A stretch of 7,807 nt of DNA, taken from Pseudomonadota bacterium (GTDB lineage: Bacteria > Pseudomonadota > Gammaproteobacteria > Burkholderiales > Burkholderiaceae_C). Of this stretch, positions 1 through 6,877 are shown piece by piece. The position numbers were made by a program, and so were the translations under genes. The DNA lies in NCBI GenBank assembly GCA_030918015.1, contig JAUPTP010000086.1, positions 1-7,807 of the forward strand, in the 5' to 3' direction. Each line of letters opens with the position of its first letter. Within the stretch, counting starts at the first letter, position 1. The notes below the pieces were generated by a model. That model saw only the letters and a list, made by a program, of their open reading frames with translations, did not search any database and was not told the DNA's origin.

Positions 1-297
1 ATGAGTCGCCGGCCGATCTTGAATGATCCAGTGTCTCAGCAGCGCTTCGTCGTCACCAGACAGGGTGCGGTTTGCACCTTGCACGCGTCCTCGCCGAAGG
101 GAAACCACATTCTCTTCACTGAACTCGTCACTGCCCAGGCGGTAACGCCTCGCCCAGACCATCATGGCACCAAGACTCACCCCCACGATCGAAGCAATTT
201 CTGCCCAAGTTCGTCCATCCAGCCTCAAGCGGTGTGCTTGGGAACGGAGCAATTGCAGGCTTTCTTCGCCGAGGCGGCGGGCGTCAGGTTTCTTCAT
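1..297 (-). CDS. IS630-family transposase, N-terminal part (cut by window edge)
   Basis: The minus strand reads an open frame of 99 codons from an ATG at 297 to the window edge, beginning MKKPDARRLGEESLQLLRS. Residues about 30-53 (TWAEIASIVGVSLGAMMVWARRYR) form a helix-turn-helix of the kind that opens IS630-family transposases, and residues about 70-97 (GRVQGANRTLSG through WIIQDRP) match the linker that follows it in that family. The catalytic DDE domain would lie beyond position 1, so activity cannot be judged. An in-frame stop at 328-330 limits the start, and no other ATG lies between it and 297. There is no Shine-Dalgarno sequence before the ATG. Base composition and codon use (CCT, CGT, GAA, TTG) are less GC-rich than in the neighbouring genes, as expected of an acquired element. 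The family assignment rests on recognition of the N-terminal pattern and is fairly secure. Confidence 0.85.
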   Translation of the reverse strand, partial: MKKPDARRLGEESLQLLRSQAHRLRLDGRTWAEIASIVGVSLGAMMVWARRYRLGSDEFSEENVVSLRRGRVQGANRTLSGDDEALLRHWIIQDRPATH

Positions 298-303
298 TAA
301 TAA

Positions 304-331
304 ATTATAATGTATTTTATTGCCTAGTTAA
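304..331 (-). promoter_or_regulatory. Probable sigma-70 promoter of the transposase gene
   Basis: On the minus strand a perfect TATAAT lies at 309-304, preceded after 16 bases by TTAACT (331-326), which matches four of six bases of the -35 consensus. The -10 box ends only six bases before the ATG at 297, so initiation would fall at or next to the start codon. That predicts a leaderless or nearly leaderless transcript, consistent with the missing Shine-Dalgarno sequence. Low-level leaderless expression would be plausible for a transposase, but promoter use is inferred. Confidence 0.45.
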
Positions 332-376
332 TAATATACCGACTTTCGCACTTCCAGTTCGAATCCGCCCACATTG

Positions 377-414
377 GATTGATTAAATGAGCGGCGGCAG
401 GCGCCCCGCCCGCT
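377..414 (-). terminator. Possible terminator after ubiH
   Basis: Directly after the ubiH stop, the minus strand can fold AGCGG, a one-base bulge, CGG, an 8-base loop, CCG, CCGCT (414 to 390). This is followed by the A+T-rich stretch CATTTAATCAATCC, which has only a short T run. Position at the end of the three-gene group supports a terminator, but the weak U-tract makes this tentative. The insertion element begins just beyond it. Confidence 0.4.
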
Positions 415-1728
415 TCAGCGCCGGCCGAACATCATCCGCCGCGCCAGGAGCGACTTCAGCGGCGTGGCGCGCTCCAGCGCCGCCAGGGCCGAGCCGCGCA
501 GCGTGCCCAGGCCGGGCAGGTTCCAGGTGAAGCTGCGGGCGAGGAAATCGGTGGCGGCGATCATCGCCCAGCGGTCGGGCGCACGCTGCCACTCGACCCG
601 GCGCAGCGCCTGGTCGACATCATCGCTGGCGGCCAGGCGGCGCACCAGCTCGTGTGCGTCGCGCAGGCCCAGGTTCAGGCCCTGGCCGGCGACCGGGTGC
701 AGCGTCTGCGCCGCGTTGCCGATGCGCACCGAGCGGCCGCGCACCAGCGTGTGCTCGGCATTGAGCCCCAGCGCGAACGACTTCAGCGGCCCGATGGCCA
801 CCAGCCGGCCCACCTGGGCGGGCAGCAGGTGCGTGAGCACCGCCAGCCGCTGCACGTCGTTCAGGCCGGCGACCGGATCGTCGGCGCTGTCGGCGCACCA
901 CACCAGCGAATAGCGCCGGCGCGGCGCCTGGCCTGGCCGCTCGACCGCACCGGGCAGCGGCAGCAGCGCCACCGGCCCGTGGGGCGTGAAGCGCTCGTAG
1001 GCGCTGCCGGCCTCGCCGCCCTCCACCTCGACCGTGCCGACCCAGGCGGTCTGCCGGTAGTCGCGGGTGACGGCGCGGCGCGCCTGCTCGGTGTAGACGC
1101 CGCCCTCGGCGATGACCGCCAGCGCATAGGACTCGACCAGCCGGCCGCGCTCGGCGCCGGGCTCGCCCGCCTCGGTGGCCAGATCGACCTCGACGCCGGC
1201 GCCCACCGTGCGCACGTCCCGCACCGGCTGGCCCCAGACGGCCGACAGGCGCCGGGGCTCGCGCGCGCAGGCCGCCAGCCAGGCCGCACGCATCGGCGCG
1301 ACCAGCCGGCCATAGGGAATCACGGCGCCGAGCTGCTCGACGCCCTCGTCCTCGGCGCGGATCTGCAGCCCCGCCGAGGGCGCGCGCCCCAGCAGATCGA
1401 GCAGCCCCGGCTGCTGCTGCGACACATGCACGCGGCGGATCGGCTCGGCATGCTCGGCCATCGCCTCCCAGACGCCCAGCCGGCGCAGCTCGACCACGCT
1501 GCCCTGCGACAGCGCCAGCGTGCGCGGATCGGCCGTCACGTCGTGCGAGGGCGGCAGGCGGTCGTGCACGCAGATGTGCGCCTGCGGCAGGCGCCGCGCC
1601 GCATGCAGCGCCAGGGCCAGCCCCACCGGCCCGGCCCCGATGACCGCCAGATGCAGCGGACCGGCCGGATCGCGGACCGGGACTGCAGCAGAAGGATCGG
1701 AGACGACGGGCGCGGCGGACGGGGTCAT
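415..1728 (-). CDS. ubiH: UbiH/UbiF/COQ6-family FAD monooxygenase, probable ubiquinone-ring hydroxylase
   Basis: A 437-residue class A flavoprotein monooxygenase. Residues 28-38 hold the FAD-binding Rossmann motif (VIGAGPVG), residues 67-87 (DPRTLALSQGS through LGVW) match the early UbiH block, residues 244-258 (YERFTPHGPVALLPL) form the mid-domain block, and residues 337-354 (GNAAQTLHPVAGQGLNLG) are the second FAD and family signature. Members hydroxylate the polyprenylated ring during ubiquinone synthesis using NAD(P)H and oxygen, at the inner membrane. The DG motif appears as AEGG (207-210). The ATG at 1728 overlaps the stop of the upstream ATP-grasp gene as ATGA. An AGGAAAA lies nine bases before it, so translational coupling is likely. 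The frame stays open upstream to 1908, but that part is the shadow of the ATP-grasp gene. The C-terminus ends normally at FGRR, so the nearby insertion element has not truncated it. Which ring carbon it attacks cannot be told, and UbiF, UbiI or UbiL roles remain possible. Confidence 0.85.
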   Translation of the reverse strand: MTPSAAPVVSDPSAAVPVRDPAGPLHLAVIGAGPVGLALALHAARRLPQAHICVHDRLPPSHDVTADPRTLALSQGSVVELRRLGVWEAMAEHAEPIRRVHVSQQQPGLLDLLGRAPSAGLQIRAEDEGVEQLGAVIPYGRLVAPMRAAWLAACAREPRRLSAVWGQPVRDVRTVGAGVEVDLATEAGEPGAERGRLVESYALAVIAEGGVYTEQARRAVTRDYRQTAWVGTVEVEGGEAGSAYERFTPHGPVALLPLPGAVERPGQAPRRRYSLVWCADSADDPVAGLNDVQRLAVLTHLLPAQVGRLVAIGPLKSFALGLNAEHTLVRGRSVRIGNAAQTLHPVAGQGLNLGLRDAHELVRRLAASDDVDQALRRVEWQRAPDRWAMIAATDFLARSFTWNLPGLGTLRGSALAALERATPLKSLLARRMMFGRR

Positions 1729-3005
1729 GAGGGGGTCTTTTCCTGGAATTCCTCGACCGGCTGCCCCTGCGGCAGCTGGCGTGGCCGCATTTTCCGCGCG
1801 ATCCAGCGCGCCGTCAGCACCAGCACGGGCCGGGGATCCTGCCAGGTGAGCATCTGGCAGACCAGCGGCCAGTGCAGCAGCGAGCGCAGGTGCTGCGCGC
1901 GCGACCACAGCCCCTCGGCCCGGTACTGGCGCATGGCCCGCCAGTCGTTGAGGCCGTTGACATACCAGCGCCCGGCGCGGGCCTGGGGCCGCTGCTCCGG
2001 CGCGGGCAGGCCCAGCGCATCACGCCAGGCCAGCCACGGCAGGTTGACGCCGCAGCGGGTCGTCAGGATGCCCCACTGGCTCACCCGCGGATTGATCTCC
2101 AGCAGCAGGAACTCGCCGGTGCGGCTGTCGCGCTTGAAGTTCATGTTGGCGATGCCGCGGTAGCCCAGGCGCGCCAGGATGTCGAGCGCCAGCGCCTCCA
2201 GCCGGGGCTCGTTCAGGCTCTCGACGAAGCAGCCGCTGCCCGCATGCGGCGGCCAGATGCGCCACTTGCGCCCGCTGAACACCGCCTGCACCTGGCCGTC
2301 GCGGCCGATGAAGGCGTGGACGTCGAAGTGCTCCTCGTCCGGGCCCTCGATGAACTCCTGCACCAGCGAGGCGGCCTGCTGCGACAGCAGCGGCGTGCAC
2401 AGCGCCATCAGCTCGTCCGGGGTGTCGACGCGCACCGCCTTGGCCCGGCGGACCTCCAGCGGCAGCGCCGCCTGCTGCCACCACGACACCGGCGTGGCCG
2501 GCTTGACGATGGCCGGATAGCGCAGCTGCCCGGCCACCTCGCGGGCCTGCTGCGGCGTCTGCGGCGCGAAGGAGCGCGGCACCGGCAGCTGGCGCTCGAC
2601 GGCCAGGCGGTCGAAGGCCTGCTTGTCCATCAGCTGCGTCACCAGCGCGGGATCGGGCATGGTGGAGAGGATGCAGTCCTCGGCGCCCTGGCCGAGCAGC
2701 AGCACCATCACCTCGAGATCCGGATCGGCCGAGGGCAGCACCGGCAGCGGTCCGCCGTGGCGGCGCGCCAGCTCACGCAGCGCCTGCAGCAGCGCCTGGG
2801 GCTGCTGCGCGAAGCACGGCACCCGCACGAACTCCTGGCAGTAGCGGGACAGGCGCGAAGGCGGATCGTCGTACTCGGCCACGACGATCACCGGCACGCC
2901 CGCCAAGCCCAGCGAGCGCACCAGATTCATGTCGCCTTCGCTGGCCCCGAGACAGGACAGCACGACGCAGGGCCGTGTGCCCTCAGCAGACTGGGCGTGG
3001 AACAT
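1725..3005 (-). CDS. ATP-grasp ligase of unknown substrate (carboxylate-amine ligase type)
   Basis: A 426-residue protein with a complete ATP-grasp layout. An N-terminal Rossmann-like preATP-grasp part (residues 12-60; VVLSCLGASEGDMNLVRSLG) is followed by ATP-contact lysines at about K128 (MDKQAF) and K168 (YPAIVKPA), an adenine-hinge segment QEFIEGPDEEH (216-226), and the metal-binding EINPR at 303-307 after NMNFKRD. The order and the tail SQWGILTTRCGVNLP resemble the predicted ATP-grasp group that includes D-aspartate-ligase-like enzymes (COG3919 type, from memory). Such enzymes activate a carboxylate as acyl phosphate and join it to an amine; the substrates here are unknown. There is no signal peptide, so it should be cytoplasmic. 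The ATG at 3005 has GGAG seven bases upstream (3013-3016). The gene follows the acyltransferase gene after 125 bp and overlaps ubiH by ATGA, so the three probably share a transcript. Family certain, function open. Confidence 0.85.
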   Translation of the reverse strand: MFHAQSAEGTRPCVVLSCLGASEGDMNLVRSLGLAGVPVIVVAEYDDPPSRLSRYCQEFVRVPCFAQQPQALLQALRELARRHGGPLPVLPSADPDLEVMVLLLGQGAEDCILSTMPDPALVTQLMDKQAFDRLAVERQLPVPRSFAPQTPQQAREVAGQLRYPAIVKPATPVSWWQQAALPLEVRRAKAVRVDTPDELMALCTPLLSQQAASLVQEFIEGPDEEHFDVHAFIGRDGQVQAVFSGRKWRIWPPHAGSGCFVESLNEPRLEALALDILARLGYRGIANMNFKRDSRTGEFLLLEINPRVSQWGILTTRCGVNLPWLAWRDALGLPAPEQRPQARAGRWYVNGLNDWRAMRQYRAEGLWSRAQHLRSLLHWPLVCQMLTWQDPRPVLVLTARWIARKMRPRQLPQGQPVEEFQEKTPS

Positions 3006-3099
3006 CCGGAAACTCCATCTTCTTGTGCAGAGACCGGATCGCCTCGTCCTGGCGGGATCACCGGCTCATGTGAGCGGCCTTCGCGAGATCTCCAGGGCA

Positions 3100-3115
3100 G
3101 AGGCCCCCAGGCCTC
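3100..3115 (-). repeat. GC-rich hairpin between the acyltransferase and ATP-grasp genes
   Basis: GAGGCC, a CCCA loop, then GGCCTC forms a perfect 6-bp stem 15 bases downstream of the acyltransferase stop. No T run follows on the minus strand, so it is not a standard intrinsic terminator. It could stabilise the 3' end of the upstream message or reduce read-through into the ATP-grasp gene. Nothing else of note is visible in the 125-bp gap apart from the GGAG ribosome site at 3013-3016. Confidence 0.35.
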
Positions 3116-3130
3116 GCGGGCACAGGACCA

Positions 3131-4306
3131 TCAGACCGGGGTGGAGGCTCCCGCGGCGGACTCCTCCGTGGCAGGCGCGGCAGCGGCAGCAGCAGCCTCG
3201 GCCTGACGGCGGCGGGACTCCCGCAGCCGCTCGGCCGCCAGCATCGCCGCGCTGGCCAGGCGGCTGCCCGGCACGAGCAGCGCGCCCAGATGGCGCCGTC
3301 CCGGCCAGAGCTTGCTGATGAAGGAATCGGCCGAGGCGCCGCTCTCGAACATCGTCAGGTTCGGGCAGCGCTCGCGGCCCTGGCGGATGAACTCGATCTC
3401 GTTGAGCATGCCGGGGCCGAACTTGCGCAGCTCCGGATCCCAGCCCACCTTGAAGGCGAAGCCCATCGTGCCCGAGATGAAATTGCAGGTCGAGGCGATC
3501 GCCCGGCCGTTGAGGTGCAGCTCGGTGAACAGCGCGCGGCCCTCGGCATCGAAGCGCGCCACCATCTCGCGGAAGAAGGCCTCTTCCGCCGGCACCGAGC
3601 GCACCGAGGTGCCCGACTCGCCCTTCCAGCCCTGGTGCTCCAGGTGCAGGAAGTTCTCGATGGCGGCCTCGGGCAGCGGCCCGTCCTGGCCGAAGCAGTG
3701 CCAGCTCAGCTCGCCCATCTCGGCCAGGCGGCGGCGGCAGCGGTTGACCTCGTTGATCTTCTTGCCGAGCAGGTCGCGCAGCATGTCCTCGCCGCAGGCG
3801 CTCATGTCGAGCATGGCGCGCTCCTGCGGGCCCAGCTTGAGCATCGGCAGGCCGCGCGGCTCGAGATGGCGCGCCAGGGCCTGGGCCAGCGGACCGTCGC
3901 AGTCGGTCTTCGGCAGCACCAGCCCCTGCGAGATCGACAGGCCGCCGAGGCCACGCATCAGCGCCGCCACCGCGCCGTCGATCTGCTCGGCATCGAGCAG
4001 CAGCCCGCCCAGGAAGCTGTGGCAGGACAGATAGGCGCTCAGATGCGGCCACGGGAAGCTGCGGGTGCCCGGACTGCGGCGGAACACGCCCACGCCCATC
4101 AGCGTGCGGCTGCCCCGCTCCTCGATCCAGGCCAGCACCGGCCTCATGCCGGCATCGAGATGCCGCAGCGCCGGCAGCACGAAATGGGGCGACAGGTAGG
4201 CATTGGGCTCGATGGCACGCGACTCCAGCGCCGTCCAGGCCTGCAGATCGCGCTCGTCGAGCTCGTCGATGCGGCGCCAGCGCACGTCGAGCGGTTTGGC
4301 TGTCAT
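3131..4306 (-). CDS. GNAT/FemAB-fold acyltransferase, BioF2/CelD type
   Basis: A 391-residue protein whose middle matches the BioF2-like acetyltransferase domain (Pfam Acetyltransf_6 type). The domain shows a basic helix KKINEVNRCRRRLAEMG (182-198), the hallmark EHQGWKGESGTS (223-234), and the core strand block ELHLNGRAIASTCNF with MGFAFKVGWD and KFGPG (262-299). The family transfers acyl or aminoacyl groups and is often found in polysaccharide, cell-envelope or lipopeptide loci; the substrate here is unknown. The C-terminal tail (about 360-391) is charged, then alanine-rich with a run of seven alanines, and probably disordered. No signal peptide or membrane span is seen. The ATG at 4306 is preferred because AAGGGGG lies seven bases upstream and the protein-like sequence begins there. 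The frame stays open to 4450, with alternative ATGs at 4426 and 4360. An ATP-grasp gene follows, suggesting a joint pathway. Confidence 0.8.
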   Translation of the reverse strand: MTAKPLDVRWRRIDELDERDLQAWTALESRAIEPNAYLSPHFVLPALRHLDAGMRPVLAWIEERGSRTLMGVGVFRRSPGTRSFPWPHLSAYLSCHSFLGGLLLDAEQIDGAVAALMRGLGGLSISQGLVLPKTDCDGPLAQALARHLEPRGLPMLKLGPQERAMLDMSACGEDMLRDLLGKKINEVNRCRRRLAEMGELSWHCFGQDGPLPEAAIENFLHLEHQGWKGESGTSVRSVPAEEAFFREMVARFDAEGRALFTELHLNGRAIASTCNFISGTMGFAFKVGWDPELRKFGPGMLNEIEFIRQGRERCPNLTMFESGASADSFISKLWPGRRHLGALLVPGSRLASAAMLAAERLRESRRRQAEAAAAAAAPATEESAAGASTPV

Positions 4307-4313
4307 TTTCTTT

Positions 4314-4320
4314 CCCCCTT
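4314..4320 (-). promoter_or_regulatory. Ribosome-binding site deciding the acyltransferase start
   Basis: AAGGGGG on the minus strand lies seven bases before the ATG at 4306. It is closer to ideal spacing and richer in G than the AGAGG ten bases before the competing ATG at 4426. This supports the shorter protein. Confidence 0.55.
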
Positions 4321-4451
4321 GCCCGGATGCACCCGCGCGATCGCCCGAGGACCGCGGCATCGACGACGCCGTCGATGCGACACGGGCATGCCAGCCGCTG
4401 GCCGTGGTCTTGTCACTGGCTCCCATGAACTTTGCGCCTCTCGAATGCAAT

Positions 4452-4490
4452 CGCTCCGAAGGGCAAAAACCCTCTTTCTGCCCTGGAGCG
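4452..4490. repeat. Long imperfect hairpin in the acyltransferase leader
   Basis: Reading the plus strand, CGCTCC (4452-4457) pairs with GGAGCG (4485-4490), GGGCA (4461-4465) with TGCCC (4479-4483), and AAA with TTT, around a CCCTC loop. That gives 14 pairs in 39 bases. On the minus strand it would lie about 150-180 bases before the acyltransferase ATG. No T run follows in that direction, so a structured leader or protein-binding site is more likely than a terminator. Confidence 0.5.
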
Positions 4491-4509
4491 CGTCATTTTC
4501 AGTTGTACA

Positions 4510-4519
4510 GCAGATCTGC
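4510..4519. promoter_or_regulatory. Perfect 10-bp palindrome, operator-like
   Basis: GCAGATCTGC is a perfect palindrome about 200 bp upstream of the acyltransferase ATG, between the hairpin at 4452-4490 and a smaller dyad CCCAT-CGGG-ATGGG at 4540-4553. It could be a dimeric regulator site. No regulator gene is nearby, and a 10-bp palindrome can arise by chance. Confidence 0.25.
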
Positions 4520-4583
4520 GACATCCGGCTTGACCGCCCCCCATCGGGATGGGCCTAGCACAAGAAAAGTGCGACAAAAGATT

Positions 4584-4610
4584 AAAAAACAGTGATGTAA
4601 TCGTCTGTTT
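4584..4610 (-). terminator. Possible intrinsic terminator of priA
   Basis: On the minus strand, 33 bases past the priA stop, AAACAG and CTGTTT flank a 12-base middle that itself contains GAT-TAC-ATC. The right arm runs straight into TTTTTT (4589-4584). The stem is A+T-rich and carries a bulge, so it is weaker than usual, but the T run and position are right for a rho-independent terminator. It could instead be an operator, as it is close to a dyad on both strands. Confidence 0.45.
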
Positions 4611-4642
4611 ACTTGGTTGTCACACCACAGTCGGGACCCCGC

Positions 4643-6760
<2,118 letters not shown>

Positions 6761-6802
6761 CCGGCCGGGCTGTGAATATTCCGTGACACTGTCCACCGAA
6801 GC

Positions 6803-6811
6803 TGTGGATAA
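6803..6811 (-). promoter_or_regulatory. Consensus DnaA box upstream of priA
   Basis: The minus strand reads TTATCCACA, an exact match to the strongest E. coli DnaA box, 42 bases before the priA ATG. A second site, ATATTCACA (6779-6771), lies 32 bp away in the same orientation and differs from TTWTNCACA only at its first base. Binding and any control of priA by DnaA are inference. Confidence 0.5.
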
Positions 6812-6812
6812 C

Positions 6813-6872
6813 TCTGTAGAGAAGTCCTGACGAGCCGCTTCAAGTCCTTGTCATACAAGGACTTTCTACAGA
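6813..6872. repeat. Competing inverted repeats in the hemE-priA spacer
   Basis: AAGTCCTTGT (6842-6851) and ACAAGGACTT (6855-6864) form a perfect 10-bp hairpin with a three-base loop. The right arm with its extension, AGGACTTTCTACAGA (6858-6872), can instead pair with TCTGTAGAGAAGTCCT (6813-6828) over 15 bp with one bulged G. The two folds share the right arm and exclude each other. No T run follows either fold on the minus strand, so it is not a textbook hemE terminator. Confidence 0.7.
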
Positions 6873-6877
6873 TTGCC

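Larger units (their letters stand above)
1..360 (-). mobile_element. IS630-like insertion sequence, transposase-proximal end; outer boundary uncertain
   Basis: The transposase start and the A+T-rich tract before it (298-338) mark the 5' end of an insertion sequence whose other end is outside the window. Composition returns to host-like GC from about 361. The stretch 339-360, CCGACTTTCGCACTTCCAGT plus two bases, could be the terminal inverted repeat. Alternatively the tip could lie at the TA steps at 335-338, since IS630 elements insert at and duplicate TA. The partner end is needed to decide, so the right coordinate is approximate. Confidence 0.5.
4307..4642. other. Gene-free spacer between priA and the acyltransferase gene
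   Basis: This 336-bp stretch lies downstream of priA and upstream of the acyltransferase, both on the minus strand. It is less GC-rich than its surroundings from about 4430 to 4620. It holds a terminator-like dyad near the priA end and three other dyads at 4452-4490, 4510-4519 and 4540-4553. I see no convincing coding sequence and no clear -35/-10 pair, although the acyltransferase promoter should lie here. The segment 4307-4430 could be leader RNA or an N-terminal extension of the acyltransferase. Confidence 0.6.

Noticed and set aside
1..300. Plus-strand open frame of 99 codons at the left edge
   Set aside because: It is the antisense shadow of the IS630 transposase start, which has a recognisable helix-turn-helix and promoter on the minus strand.
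3177..3206. GGC/AGC-rich tract as a possible microsatellite or phase-variable repeat
   Set aside because: The units are irregular alanine codons within the acyltransferase tail; there is no pure tandem repeat long enough for slippage.
4303..4524. 73-codon minus-strand frame ending in an ATGA overlap with the acyltransferase start
   Set aside because: The overlap is tempting as a leader peptide, but the translation is arginine-rich and resembles random GC-rich sequence, it runs through the hairpin at 4452-4490, and no ribosome site precedes its start.
652..4558. Several plus-strand frames of 420-500 codons opposite ubiH, the ATP-grasp gene and the acyltransferase
   Set aside because: Low-complexity Gln/Arg/His-rich translations that cross gene boundaries; no domain, ribosome site or promoter supports them.
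6761..6796. GTG at 6796 as the priA start
   Set aside because: It would add 12 residues with no resemblance to PriA, has no ribosome site, and would sit only six bases from the DnaA box. The ATG at 6760 fits the family start.
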